Translations under genes and position numbers: made by a program
DNA from: an uncultured bacterium
Lineage (GTDB): Bacteria > Hydrothermota > Hydrothermia > UBA1063 > CAJXJZ01
DNA: 36,779 nucleotides
Assembly (NCBI GenBank): GCA_913055745.1
Contig: CAJXJZ010000003.1
Coordinates: 70,664 to 107,442 of the forward strand
Direction: 5' to 3'
In this document: in pieces, positions 1 through 9,338 of the stretch
Numbering within the stretch: the first letter of the stretch is position 1
Layout: every line of letters starts with the position of its first letter
The notes under the pieces: model-generated
Databases searched by the model: none
What the model saw: the letters and a program-made list of their open reading frames with translations, nothing else
What the model was told of the DNA's origin: nothing

Positions 1-1391
1 TGGAACTTATTGATAACCTTGCATTTCTTACAGGATACAGAATAGGTGTAGCTATAACTACTGAAAAGAAGCTGAAACAACTTATTAATAAATACTATGG
101 GGAGGAAAGTAAGGCAGCTGAGGCGTTAAAGGAGGCAGAACAAGAGGCAAACGAGGCAGAAGTCGTTGAAGAAAAAGAAGAGTCAATAGAATCAGAGTTA
201 GAGGTTGCCAAGGATGCACCTGTTGTAAAGTATGTAAATGCACTATTGGTGGATGCTGTAAGAAGTGGAGCAAGTGATATTCACATAGAACCTTTTGAAA
301 AATTCATACGGGTCAGGTTTAGAATTGATGGTACACTACATGAACTTCCACGTCCCCCTCTCAGATGGAAACATGGGATTATAGCAAGGATTAAAATTCT
401 TTCCAAACTGGATATTGCAGAGAGAAGACTCCCACAGGATGGTCATATAAAACTAAGGCTTAAAGAAGGAGGCAAGGAAAAGGTCATTGACTTTCGTGTA
501 TCTACTCTACCTGTAAAGCACGGGGAGAAGGCAGTACTTAGAATCTTAGATAAATCAAATCTTACCCTTGACCTTCAAAAACTCGGATTTGAGAAGGAGG
601 CACTTGAAAAATTCATGTATGCAATTTCAAGGCCTTACGGGATCGTACTTGTAACAGGTCCAACCGGCTCAGGTAAAACAACCACACTATATTCTGCCTT
701 GAGCATCCTAAATAAACCTGATGTCAATATAATGACTGCAGAAGACCCTGTTGAATACGACTTTCCAGGACTCAATCAGGTTCAAATAAGGGAGGAAATA
801 GGTCTTACTTTTGCCGCTGCCCTTAGATCATTCTTACGTCAAGACCCAGATATTATCATGGTAGGAGAAATCAGGGATGAGGAAACCGCTTCCATAGCAG
901 TCAAAGCAGCACTTACTGGGCACCTTGTTCTTTCAACACTGCATACCAATGATGCACCAAGCACTATCACACGTCTTATAGATATGGGAATTCCGCCATA
1001 CCTCGTTGCAGACTCTCTTGTGCTTATACAGGCACAGCGTCTTGTTAGAAAACTATGCCCAAAATGCAAAAAACCCTATAAGCCATCAGAAAAGGAACTT
1101 AAATCTATTGGACTCGATCCTAAGGATTTGGAAGGCAAAAAGGTCTATAAAAAGGGGGACGGATGTGATGTGTGCAGAGGTAGTGGATACAAAGGGAGAG
1201 AGGGCATATACGAAGTCATGCTCATAACACCTGAAATAAGAGAAATGATTTTAGAAAGACGGCCCATTTCAGAAATAAGAGAAAAGGCCAGGGAGCAGGG
1301 GATGCTCACTCTAAGAGAGGCAGCAATACTTAAGTTCTTAAAGGGTATCACTTCCTTAGAAGAGGTGATAGCAAGAACCATGGAGGGATAG
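1..1391 (+). CDS. pilB: PilB/GspE-type pilus extension ATPase, 5' end cut by window edge
   Basis: Cytoplasmic hexameric ATPase that powers assembly of a type IVa pilus. The frame is open from base 3 with no stop or convincing start, so the gene begins left of the window. The visible part starts with the end of an MshEN-like N-terminal domain, then an acidic Glu-rich linker (about bases 105-220). The motor core follows: Walker A GPTGSGKT near 657-680, Asp box around EDPVEY, Walker B DPDIIMVGEIRD near 845-880, and His box GHLVLSTLHTND near 918-955. A four-cysteine zinc site (CPKC and CDVC) lies near 1057-1180; it is typical of PilB/GspE and absent from PilT. A TTG at 246 could look like a start but falls inside the conserved SDIHIEP domain. 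pilT follows after one base, so the two are co-transcribed. Confidence 0.96.
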   Translation, partial: ELIDNLAFLTGYRIGVAITTEKKLKQLINKYYGEESKAAEALKEAEQEANEAEVVEEKEESIESELEVAKDAPVVKYVNALLVDAVRSGASDIHIEPFEKFIRVRFRIDGTLHELPRPPLRWKHGIIARIKILSKLDIAERRLPQDGHIKLRLKEGGKEKVIDFRVSTLPVKHGEKAVLRILDKSNLTLDLQKLGFEKEALEKFMYAISRPYGIVLVTGPTGSGKTTTLYSALSILNKPDVNIMTAEDPVEYDFPGLNQVQIREEIGLTFAAALRSFLRQDPDIIMVGEIRDEETASIAVKAALTGHLVLSTLHTNDAPSTITRLIDMGIPPYLVADSLVLIQAQRLVRKLCPKCKKPYKPSEKELKSIGLDPKDLEGKKVYKKGDGCDVCRGSGYKGREGIYEVMLITPEIREMILERRPISEIREKAREQGMLTLREAAILKFLKGITSLEEVIARTMEG

Positions 1392-1392
1392 A

Positions 1393-2469
1393 ATGCTTAA
1401 TTTTACTATAAAAGAATTGCTTGAGGAAATGGTAATGAAAAAGGCTACTGATCTGCATCTTGTCGCAGGCGCCCCTCCTGTTTATAGAATAGATCAAAAA
1501 CTTATTCCTGCCCAACAATACAAGTTCCTAATGCCTAATGATGTAAAACAACTCGTATACTCTCTTTTGACCGATACACAAAGAAAGCGTCTTGAAGAAG
1601 AGTTAGAACTTGATTTTGCCATCAGTATAGAAGGTCTTTCAAGGTTCAGGGCGAATGCTTTCTTTCAACGTGGTTCTGTTGCTATTGCAATAAGGAGAAT
1701 TCCATTCCAAATCCCTCCATTAGAGAAACTTGGTCTTCCTCCAATCGTTCACTCTTTAATTGAAAAAGACAGAGGTCTCATACTTGTTACAGGTCCCACT
1801 GGTAGTGGTAAATCCACTACGCTTGCTGCGATGATAGATAGAATCAATACCACGAGAGCAGAACACATTATAACCCTTGAAGACCCTATAGAATACCTTC
1901 ATAGAAATAAAAAATCCATTGTCGCACAGAGAGAAGTCGGCCAGGATACACATAGTTTTGCTAAGGCACTAAAATATGTGCTCCGTCAGGACCCTGATAT
2001 TATAATGGTAGGTGAGATGAGAGATTTAGAGACCATTGCATCTGCTCTCACTGCGGCAGAGACAGGGCATTTGGTACTGGCAACGCTTCACACATCACGT
2101 GCCATAGATTCGATAAACAGAATTATAGATGTATTTCCACCCCATCAACAAGGGCAGGTTAGGGTTCAACTCGCTCAGGTATTAGAAGCCGTTATTACCC
2201 AAAAACTCTTGACCCATGCTAAAGGGAAGGGCATGGTCCTCGCAAGTGAAGTTCTCGTTGTTACTCCAGCTATTCAAACTGTGATAAGAGAAAATAGAAC
2301 ACATGAGGCATATGGTATTATGCAGACAAGTCAGGCATTTGGTATGCAGACTATGAATATGTCCCTTGCTGATTTATACAGAAAAGGGCATCTCACGCTT
2401 CAGGCAGCACTTTTGGTCTCCCCAAGGCCCGATGAATTGAAGCGCATGATAAGTAAAAAGGGAAGATAA
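1393..2469 (+). CDS. pilT: Twitching motility/retraction ATPase PilT
   Basis: Hexameric ATPase that depolymerises type IVa pili, allowing retraction, twitching or DNA uptake. At 358 residues it has the normal PilT length. It shows the PilT N-terminal signature (MKKATDLHL), Walker A GPTGSGKST, Asp box LEDPIEY, Walker B DPDIIMVGEMRDLETI, His box GHLVLATLHTS and the C-terminal AIRRIP/IIDVFP-type motifs. It lacks the four-cysteine zinc site of PilB. The ATG is one base after the pilB stop, and the ribosome binding site GGAGGG lies in the end of pilB (1382-1387). Extension and retraction motors side by side imply dynamic pili. The major pilin, PilM-N-O-P-Q and the prepilin peptidase PilD are not in this window. 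Confidence 0.96.
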   Translation: MLNFTIKELLEEMVMKKATDLHLVAGAPPVYRIDQKLIPAQQYKFLMPNDVKQLVYSLLTDTQRKRLEEELELDFAISIEGLSRFRANAFFQRGSVAIAIRRIPFQIPPLEKLGLPPIVHSLIEKDRGLILVTGPTGSGKSTTLAAMIDRINTTRAEHIITLEDPIEYLHRNKKSIVAQREVGQDTHSFAKALKYVLRQDPDIIMVGEMRDLETIASALTAAETGHLVLATLHTSRAIDSINRIIDVFPPHQQGQVRVQLAQVLEAVITQKLLTHAKGKGMVLASEVLVVTPAIQTVIRENRTHEAYGIMQTSQAFGMQTMNMSLADLYRKGHLTLQAALLVSPRPDELKRMISKKGR

Positions 2470-2502
2470 TATTTAAAATAATATATAAAAAGGAGGGTAG
2501 TT

Positions 2503-3699
2503 ATGCCTGTTTTTGAATGGACGGCAAAGGATGCATCTGGAAGATTAAGAAGTGGGAAAATAAAGGCCCGCAGCCTAAGTGATGCATCCCGTAAGATTCA
2601 GTCACGCGGATTGGCAGATGTTAATCTAAGAGAAATGCATGCAAAAAAAGGCGGACTTTTTAAAAAGGTCTCAACCAGAGACCTTGCGATATTCTCAAGG
2701 CAATTCGCTGTTATGATAGAAGCCGGCATACCAATAGTACAGGCGCTTGAAATAATGGCAGAGCAAACACAAAATGGATTTTTCTCCTCTGTAATAACTG
2801 AAGTAAGGGAAATGGTAGAAACGGGTAAAACACTTGCAGAGTCCATGGAGAAGTTCCCTAAGGCATTTCCTACACTTCTTGTTCAAATGGCAAAAGTGGG
2901 AGAAACCAGTGGCGCTCTCGCTGAAACACTCAGAGAAGTTGCAACTTATTATGAGAAAATGGATAATCTTAAAAGAAAGATAAAAGCTGCAATGATGTAC
3001 CCCATAATTGTCACTGTTATAACTATTCTTATATCTGCTGGTCTCCTTATTTTCGTTGTGCCACGTTTTGCTAAAATATACTCTGATATGGGAGCACAAC
3101 TTCCAGGTCCAACACTAATATTAATAAAGACATCTCACTTACTTGTCCATAATATACTATGGGTTACAATAGGAACCATCGTTTTAATTGTGCTATTTAA
3201 AAAAATCCTTGCTACAAAACAAGGGCGTGCCATGTGGGACTCATTTATTCTCCGGGCTGCGATATTTGGACCACTCGTACAAAAATCTGCCATCGCAAGA
3301 TTCTCCAGAACACTCTCCATACTCTTAACAAGCGGTGTTCCTATCCTACAGGCCCTTGAAATCACATCAAAGGCTTCAGGAAATTATGTCATTGCAAAGG
3401 CTATATTAAAGGCAAGAGAGCGCGTTGGTGAAGGTAAAAACATAGGAGGGCCACTCAGAGAGACAGGGGTATTTCCACCACTTGTAGTTCATCTTGTGAA
3501 TGTTGGTGAGCAGACAGGTAGGCTTTCTGAGATGTTAGATAGAGTTGCCACATTCTATGAAGAAGAGGTTGATGCGGCAGTTGAAGGCCTTGCCTCAGTT
3601 ATTGAACCCATTTTGATAGTATTCATAGGTACAATAGTTGGTGGTATGCTTATAGCGCTATACCTTCCAATATTTAAACTCGGCACCACCATCAAGTAA
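2503..3699 (+). CDS. pilC: Type IV pilus inner-membrane platform protein PilC
   Basis: Polytopic inner-membrane platform protein that couples the PilB and PilT motors to the growing pilus. Its 398 residues match the family. An N-terminal region (FEWTAKDASGR...) is followed by two copies of the T2SSF domain, each with the FSRQFAVMIEAGIPIVQALE or FSRTLSILLTSGVPILQALE type signature (about residues 66-85 and 268-287). Membrane segments lie near residues 165-190, 215-235 and 370-390. The start is set by AAAAGGAGGG seven bases before ATG 2503. It is the third gene in the pilB-pilT-pilC order common in many phyla. The small AT-rich gap to pilT (33 bases) holds no clear terminator. Confidence 0.95.
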   Translation: MPVFEWTAKDASGRLRSGKIKARSLSDASRKIQSRGLADVNLREMHAKKGGLFKKVSTRDLAIFSRQFAVMIEAGIPIVQALEIMAEQTQNGFFSSVITEVREMVETGKTLAESMEKFPKAFPTLLVQMAKVGETSGALAETLREVATYYEKMDNLKRKIKAAMMYPIIVTVITILISAGLLIFVVPRFAKIYSDMGAQLPGPTLILIKTSHLLVHNILWVTIGTIVLIVLFKKILATKQGRAMWDSFILRAAIFGPLVQKSAIARFSRTLSILLTSGVPILQALEITSKASGNYVIAKAILKARERVGEGKNIGGPLRETGVFPPLVVHLVNVGEQTGRLSEMLDRVATFYEEEVDAAVEGLASVIEPILIVFIGTIVGGMLIALYLPIFKLGTTIK

Positions 3700-3700
3700 A

Positions 3701-5212
3701 TTGCAAAAAGCACCGAATCAGAGAGCCAGGGAGCTCTTTTTTGTAGAACTCCTCGGCTCTCTTACAATTTTATTCATATGGGTAATAAGCCTCTATTTCC
3801 TAAAGGACATTACAGGATTTAAAAACTTTATCCGAATACTTTCTTATACCTTTGTTGTTTATGTTGCTTTTAGCATCCTTCAGGAAGAACTATTTGTAAG
3901 ATTTATAAATAGAACAGCCCTGCTTGTAGCAAATATATTTATACTTTCTATTATACTTGAGGGTATTTCGCTTGCAACAGGTATTCCATTTAATCGTCTT
4001 AACTATCTTCTTCTTTTTCCCGTAGTTATCTCGGCATATTTCTTGGGCCCTATTTCTGGCATAGGCTTTTCAATACTTACCATTTTTTTGTTTGCCATCT
4101 CACACATCTATTTTTTTAATACAAAAGAGAACATTGCTCTTCAAGAGATACTCTTTTACTCCACAATATATTTCTTTACTGACATCATGCTAATAGCAGT
4201 AGCCGCTTATATCCGCGAGAATATCAAGAAAACGACAGAGAAGTTAAAAAAGGCTGAAATATCAAAGGAGAGAATCTTAGAAAGCATACCCTCAGGGGTC
4301 CTTGTACTTGATGCAGAGAATCGCCCTATATATATAAATCCCCACGCCACATCTATTTTGGAAGATATATCATTTGAGGAATTTATTAGTAATATAACAA
4401 AACAGGCTTCAAACAAAAATATCTCTAATCAAAAAAGGATGGAAATTAACATAAAAGACAGAATATTTGGTTACTCTATAAGGACATTACCTGATAACGA
4501 AAAAATAATAATTTTTCAGGACCTAACAGATATCAAGAAGCTTGAAAAAGAGAAAGAACTCAACAAAAAACTCATAGCATTGGGAGAGATGTCATCACAA
4601 CTCGCACATGAAATAAGGAACCCACTCACATCAATCATTACAGCCAGCGAACTTTTAAAAGAACCCGAAGCGAACCATAATCTCCTTATTGATAAGATAA
4701 TGGAAGGGGCAGAGAGATTAAACAGATTAATAACGGAATTTTTATCCTTTACAAGGATAACAGACATTAAAAAAGAAAAAATAAACATATCATCACTTCT
4801 CTTAGAGATAGCAGAAGACTTTAAATGGAGATATCCCGATATAACCTTTAACATTGAGATACATGATAATCTTAACATACAGGGAGATGTAACTTCACTA
4901 CATTCTGTGTTCGAGAATATCTTGCAAAACTCCGTAGATGCCGTATCTGAAACGAAAGAAAAAATCATCACAATAACTGCCAAAGAAACAAATAATCAAG
5001 TTATAATTACAATCACTGACACTGGGGAAGGTATGGATGAAGAGACCAAGAAAAAGATATTTGACCCTTTTTACACCACAAAAACCTATGGAACAGGACT
5101 TGGTATGTCACTTGTAAGAAAAATATTGTTATACCACAGCGCAGAGATTAAAATAAATAGTAGGAAAAATGAAGGAACTTTGGTTAAAATCATATTTCAA
5201 AAAGTGAGTTAG
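3701..5212 (+). CDS. pilS: PilS-like membrane sensor histidine kinase
   Basis: Membrane histidine kinase, probably the partner of the next gene. About six transmembrane helices occupy residues 13-170, with very short loops, as in PilS. A PAS-like segment covers roughly residues 190-275 (RILESIPSGVLVLD...). The HisKA domain carries phospho-acceptor His303 in LAHEIRNPLTS. The ATPase domain has an N box (NILQNSVDAV), G1 box (DTGEGMD), F box (FDPFYTTK) and G2 box (GTGLGMSLV). The start is a TTG one base after the pilC stop with no good ribosome binding site, so translational coupling is likely. No ATG is available before the first helix. The PilS name rests on topology and on its place between pilC and a sigma-54 activator; the signal sensed is unknown, though in Pseudomonas PilS senses pilin in the membrane. 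Confidence 0.88.
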   Translation: MQKAPNQRARELFFVELLGSLTILFIWVISLYFLKDITGFKNFIRILSYTFVVYVAFSILQEELFVRFINRTALLVANIFILSIILEGISLATGIPFNRLNYLLLFPVVISAYFLGPISGIGFSILTIFLFAISHIYFFNTKENIALQEILFYSTIYFFTDIMLIAVAAYIRENIKKTTEKLKKAEISKERILESIPSGVLVLDAENRPIYINPHATSILEDISFEEFISNITKQASNKNISNQKRMEINIKDRIFGYSIRTLPDNEKIIIFQDLTDIKKLEKEKELNKKLIALGEMSSQLAHEIRNPLTSIITASELLKEPEANHNLLIDKIMEGAERLNRLITEFLSFTRITDIKKEKINISSLLLEIAEDFKWRYPDITFNIEIHDNLNIQGDVTSLHSVFENILQNSVDAVSETKEKIITITAKETNNQVIITITDTGEGMDEETKKKIFDPFYTTKTYGTGLGMSLVRKILLYHSAEIKINSRKNEGTLVKIIFQKVS

Positions 5213-5213
5213 A

Positions 5214-6563
5214 ATGAGAAGGCAATATAAGGTACTGATTGTGGACGATGATAAGGCAATAGGTGAGGTCTTATCCGAATACATGCATAAAAAGGGGCTT
5301 ACAGCGTTCATAGAAACAGACCCGCGAAAGGTCTTGTCCAAGGTAGATACCATCCTACCTGATATAGTTTTTCTTGATGTTAGAATGCCCCATATTGATG
5401 GGATGGAACTTTTAAAAAAACTCAAAAAAGAAAAAGATATATACATAGTGATGATGACAGCATTTGCAACTATGGAACATATTATAAAATCCTTCAGAGA
5501 AGGTGTAGACGATTATCTCTTAAAGCCTTTTAAACTACAAGACCTTGATATTACTCTTAATAGGGCATTGAAAATAATAAAATTGCAGGATGCCTATAAT
5601 ACATTACAGGATGAAATAAAAACCATTCTTGAAGAAGAAATAATAACTCAGAACAACAAGATGCTCAAAATTCTTGAAGATGCAAGGAGAGTTGCCCCAC
5701 TTGATGTAACCATCATCATTTATGGTGAAAGCGGTACTGGAAAAGATCTTTTGGCCAGATACATTCATCAACATTCAAGAAGAAAGAATGGGCCATTTGT
5801 ACCTGTAAATCTCGGTGCTATACCACATGAACTTGCAGAAAGTGAACTCTTTGGGCATGAAAAAGGTGCATTTACTGGAGCAACAGAAAAAAGGGAAGGC
5901 CTTTTTAAGGCTGCAGAGGGGGGAACTATCTTCCTTGATGAAATTGGAGAGGCTTCTTTGTCCCTTCAGGTAAAACTCCTTAGAGTAATTGAGACAAGAA
6001 GGATACTCCCTGTAGGTTCTTCCAAAGAGATACCCACAGACGTTAGGATTATTGCCGCAACAAATAGAAAACTTGAAAAAGAGGTTAAAGAGGGTAATTT
6101 CAGGGAAGACCTCTTCTTTAGATTAAATACTGTTCCATTTTATTTGCCATCTCTTATAGATAGGAAGGACGATATTCCTCTTTTAGTGGAGTATTTTTTA
6201 AAAAAATCTTCAATCCAACATGGGATCTCGGAAAAAAGAATAAGCAAAGAGGCCTTATCCAAACTACTTTCTTACAACTGGCCAGGAAACATAAGGGAAC
6301 TTAAATATGTAATAGAAAGGGCTGTAATCTTATCAAAGGGGGATGTAATAAAAGAAGAGGATATCATCTTACATCCCATTGAGACGAAAAAGGAAGAAAA
6401 GAATATAGAAAAGATAAAACCCCTTTCAGAGATAGAGAAAGAGGTCATAAAGAAGGCTCTAAAAATATACAGGAATAAAAAAGAGGCTGCAAAAATGCTC
6501 GGCATTGACCCATCAACACTTTATAGAAAAATGAAAAAATATGGGATAAAGGAGGAACAATGA
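5214..6563 (+). CDS. pilR: PilR-like sigma-54-dependent response regulator
   Basis: NtrC-family transcription activator of 449 residues. The receiver domain (1-120) has the acidic pocket Asp11-13, phospho-acceptor Asp55 in FLDVRMP, and Lys104 in LKPF. The AAA+ domain has Walker A GESGTGKD (171-178) and the sigma-54-contacting loop GAFTGA (218-223), followed by FLDEIGE (Walker B region) and a sensor motif RIIAATN. A Fis-type helix-turn-helix closes the protein (KKEAAKMLGIDPSTLYRKMKK). The intact GAFTGA loop means the genome should encode RpoN. The start is one base after the kinase stop, so the pair is co-translated. The likely target is a pilin gene elsewhere; I found no convincing -24/-12 element in this window. 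Confidence 0.92.
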   Translation: MRRQYKVLIVDDDKAIGEVLSEYMHKKGLTAFIETDPRKVLSKVDTILPDIVFLDVRMPHIDGMELLKKLKKEKDIYIVMMTAFATMEHIIKSFREGVDDYLLKPFKLQDLDITLNRALKIIKLQDAYNTLQDEIKTILEEEIITQNNKMLKILEDARRVAPLDVTIIIYGESGTGKDLLARYIHQHSRRKNGPFVPVNLGAIPHELAESELFGHEKGAFTGATEKREGLFKAAEGGTIFLDEIGEASLSLQVKLLRVIETRRILPVGSSKEIPTDVRIIAATNRKLEKEVKEGNFREDLFFRLNTVPFYLPSLIDRKDDIPLLVEYFLKKSSIQHGISEKRISKEALSKLLSYNWPGNIRELKYVIERAVILSKGDVIKEEDIILHPIETKKEEKNIEKIKPLSEIEKEVIKKALKIYRNKKEAAKMLGIDPSTLYRKMKKYGIKEEQ

Positions 6564-7498
6564 GAATACTTCTTACAGGTGGCGCAGGTTTTATAGGCTC
6601 ACATGTGGCAGACCTTTATATAAAGGAAGGTCACGAAGTATTGATAATAGATAATCTAAGCAGTGGCAGGGTTGAAAATATTAACAAAAATGCTGAATTT
6701 GAAGAGGTGGATATAAGGGACTATGATGCACTTTTGAAGGTTTTTAACAGATTTAAACCGGACATTGTAAATCATCACGCTGCACAAATAAGTGTCGTAT
6801 ATTCCATGCAAAATCCCAACTTGGACATTGATATTAACATAAAAGGTACATTAAACCTTCTTGAACTTTCAAGGGTTTTTAAGATCAAAAAATTTATATT
6901 TGCCTCAACAGGGGGCGCGCTTTATGGCGAGCCTATCTATTTACCTGCAGATGAAACTCATCCCATACTACCTCTTGCACCGTACGGTATAGACAAAGAG
7001 GCATCAGAGCATTATATCCGCATATACGCAAACACTTATAAATTTGATTTTGTCATCTTAAGGTATGCAAATGTATATGGCCCAAGGCAAGACCCCTTTG
7101 GAGAGGCAGGTGTTGTTGCAATCTTCACAAAGAGGATGCTTGAGGGCAAAGAATGTTTCATCTTTGGCAATGGCGAGCAGAAAAGGGATTTTGTATTTGT
7201 TCAAGATGTAGCACAGGCTAATCTCCTTGCATTGAATTACGCTCCAAAAAATGGAATACTCCCTGTGTTTAATATTGGCACAGGAAGACTAACTTCTGTA
7301 AATACACTTTTTGGTACCCTTTGTAAACTTACAGGATATGAAAAAGAGCCTGTTTACAAACCAAAAAGGGAAGGTGAGGTCTTTGAAATATCCTTAAGTT
7401 ATGAAAAGGCTAAAAAACACCTTGGATGGCAACCCACATATACCTTAGGCAAAGGGCTTTTAGAAACAGTTAATTGGTTTAAGCAAAAAGGAGGATAG
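6560..7498 (+). CDS. NAD-dependent sugar-nucleotide epimerase/dehydratase (GalE-like SDR)
   Basis: Extended short-chain dehydrogenase of 312 residues. The Rossmann NAD site GGAGFIG is at residues 7-13, and Asp31 in IIDNLSSG is the usual NAD-ribose ligand. The active site is STGGALYG (Ser116/Thr117) with Tyr142-x-x-x-Lys146 in APYGIDK. RYANVYGPRQDP and GEQKRDFVFVQDVAQA are typical of UDP-glucose or UDP-GlcNAc 4-epimerases of the archaeal/bacterial GalE type. The exact sugar cannot be told from sequence. ATG overlaps the PilR stop (ATGA) and has AAAGGAGG upstream. It probably makes a sugar for surface polysaccharide or pilin glycosylation; its place in the pilus operon is only suggestive. Confidence 0.9.
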   Translation: MRILLTGGAGFIGSHVADLYIKEGHEVLIIDNLSSGRVENINKNAEFEEVDIRDYDALLKVFNRFKPDIVNHHAAQISVVYSMQNPNLDIDINIKGTLNLLELSRVFKIKKFIFASTGGALYGEPIYLPADETHPILPLAPYGIDKEASEHYIRIYANTYKFDFVILRYANVYGPRQDPFGEAGVVAIFTKRMLEGKECFIFGNGEQKRDFVFVQDVAQANLLALNYAPKNGILPVFNIGTGRLTSVNTLFGTLCKLTGYEKEPVYKPKREGEVFEISLSYEKAKKHLGWQPTYTLGKGLLETVNWFKQKGG

Positions 7499-7499
7499 A

Positions 7500-9338
7500 A
7501 TGATACTATTATTGCTGAGTATGATCCTAAGCGGTAACAACAATATTCAAAAAGGTTTCTTTATAGATACAGTGCCTTCGTATAATGGACTATTAAAAGA
7601 GTATCAAACACTTGCAAAAGATGGGGATAAGAACATTGTAGTAACCCTTGACCTTCCATTCTATGCTTTTTCACAATTATTGGACGAAAGCGTATATGAA
7701 ATTGAAGATGGCATACTTTATAATAAACTCTTGGCATTACTCAAAGATATACACACTCGCACAACTAAATATAAAAATACTAAATGCATACGCGCCAAGG
7801 AAGGGGCACTACTTTTGGATGCTTACATAAAGATTCCTCTCTACTTTCTCTCACAGGACAAAAATCTTTTAGATAGAGAAGATATAAAAAATGAGGTAAA
7901 CCTTATTATACAGGCAAAAGGCATCAAAATATCCCCTGTTTTTAAATACAAGGAGGATTATTCTCAGTATAGGCCACGGGCACACTACACAAAAACCGAA
8001 AAAATGGAAAACTACTATAGGGCAATGATGTATTTAGGCCGTATGGGATTTTATCCTTTCTATAATGATACAACAAGTTCAACATATATGGCAGCAGCCC
8101 TTATACTGTCATCCATCATTGAAGAAAGCCCAAAAATCAAGAAGGAATATAACACAATCATGGATATAATAGACAATATTGTTGGCAAGAGCGACGACCT
8201 ATCTCCCACTGAATTCATAAAGGTTTTAAAAGGTTACAATGTATTACCACAAAATGCTCTATGCACGAAATCCTATGACGAGAAAATAAAACAGAGCCTT
8301 TCTCTCTACAGAAGGCCCAGTATCTTCTCTACAATCCTAAGTGACCAGGACACACCTTCCCTTAAATTGCTGTCCATCAAACTCTTCGGACAGAGATGGG
8401 TATTTGATGCATATATTTTCCAAAATCTTGTTTACAATAAAGTGGGCACTCGCAAAAAGCCACGACTTCTTCCAAATGCCCTTGATATTCCCGCTGTATT
8501 GGGTTCAAAAAAGGCTTTGGATATTCTCATTGACACCTACAAAGAAGACAGGTTTAAAAACTATCTCTCTCAAATGGAATTATTAAAGAAAAAGACAAAA
8601 GATTACGGAGATTCCATCTTTCAATTATCTCTTTACCACAACCTTCTTGGTATAGAACAAAAATACTTGCTTGCACAAAAAGAATCTCCCATATTTTTGT
8701 ATAGTGAAGATGCATACCAGACAAAAAAGTTGATTACAAGCCTTGCAACATGGGCGCACTTAAAGCATGCCACATCACTTTACACCAAGCAGAGTTATAC
8801 CATTGGAATAACCTCAGTGCCACCAACACTTCAGAAAAAAGGTCTATGCCTTGTAGAGCCATATAGTGACATCATAGAAGATATAAGGGCACTTACAGCA
8901 AGGATGAATAAATTAACGAAAGGCTTGGAGGTAAATAGGAACATAAGAGAATTATCCAAACTATTAGATCTTATGCTAAGGGTTGCACTCAAGGAAAAAG
9001 GTGGCATACCAGAACAAAAAGACATGGATGAATTGAGATTTTTCTTGAAAAACAATACGCTTTTGGACCTAAATGACAGGAGCCTTGATGTTCCATGCAA
9101 AATAACAGATGTACATTCTGACCCTAATTCTGGAAAAGTCCTTGAAGTAGGGACAGGATTCCCACTTAAAATAGTGTATAATCTCCAGGATCAGAAAAAG
9201 GCAACAGGCTTTATGATGTCTTTTTATGAATTTAGACAGGATATGAACAATAGGCTCACTGACACAAAGTGGAATAGCCTATTAAAAGCCCATAAAATAA
9301 ATATGCCACAATGGATCATAAAAAGGAGGGAAAAATGA
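7500..9338 (+). CDS. DUF3160 family exported protein
   Basis: A 612-residue protein with a short hydrophobic N terminus (MILLLLSMILS) that fits a weak signal peptide or membrane anchor. The segment around residues 175-195, with YYRAMMYLGRMGFYP, is the hallmark of the DUF3160 family, as are KLFGQRWVFDAY and the region near ITSVPP. DUF3160 proteins are exported and of unknown function, seen mainly in thermophilic and uncultured lineages. ATG 7500 follows AAAGGAGGATAGA. The stop overlaps the start of the next lipoprotein (ATGA), so the two are probably made together and may act together at the cell surface. No catalytic motif is apparent. Confidence 0.78.
   Translation: MILLLLSMILSGNNNIQKGFFIDTVPSYNGLLKEYQTLAKDGDKNIVVTLDLPFYAFSQLLDESVYEIEDGILYNKLLALLKDIHTRTTKYKNTKCIRAKEGALLLDAYIKIPLYFLSQDKNLLDREDIKNEVNLIIQAKGIKISPVFKYKEDYSQYRPRAHYTKTEKMENYYRAMMYLGRMGFYPFYNDTTSSTYMAAALILSSIIEESPKIKKEYNTIMDIIDNIVGKSDDLSPTEFIKVLKGYNVLPQNALCTKSYDEKIKQSLSLYRRPSIFSTILSDQDTPSLKLLSIKLFGQRWVFDAYIFQNLVYNKVGTRKKPRLLPNALDIPAVLGSKKALDILIDTYKEDRFKNYLSQMELLKKKTKDYGDSIFQLSLYHNLLGIEQKYLLAQKESPIFLYSEDAYQTKKLITSLATWAHLKHATSLYTKQSYTIGITSVPPTLQKKGLCLVEPYSDIIEDIRALTARMNKLTKGLEVNRNIRELSKLLDLMLRVALKEKGGIPEQKDMDELRFFLKNNTLLDLNDRSLDVPCKITDVHSDPNSGKVLEVGTGFPLKIVYNLQDQKKATGFMMSFYEFRQDMNNRLTDTKWNSLLKAHKINMPQWIIKRREK

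Noticed and set aside
246-1391. PilB starting at TTG 246
   Set aside because: The start falls inside the conserved SDIHIEP domain, and the frame is open from base 3 with the typical N-terminal linker, so the gene runs off the left edge.
2695-3099. Opposite-strand reading frame of 134 codons under pilC
   Set aside because: Composition is Cys/Tyr/His-rich as expected of an antisense shadow, there is no ribosome binding site, and pilC is certain.
4516-4983. Opposite-strand reading frame of 155 codons under pilS
   Set aside because: Shadow of the HisKA/ATPase region with Ser/Ile-rich composition; no start signals.
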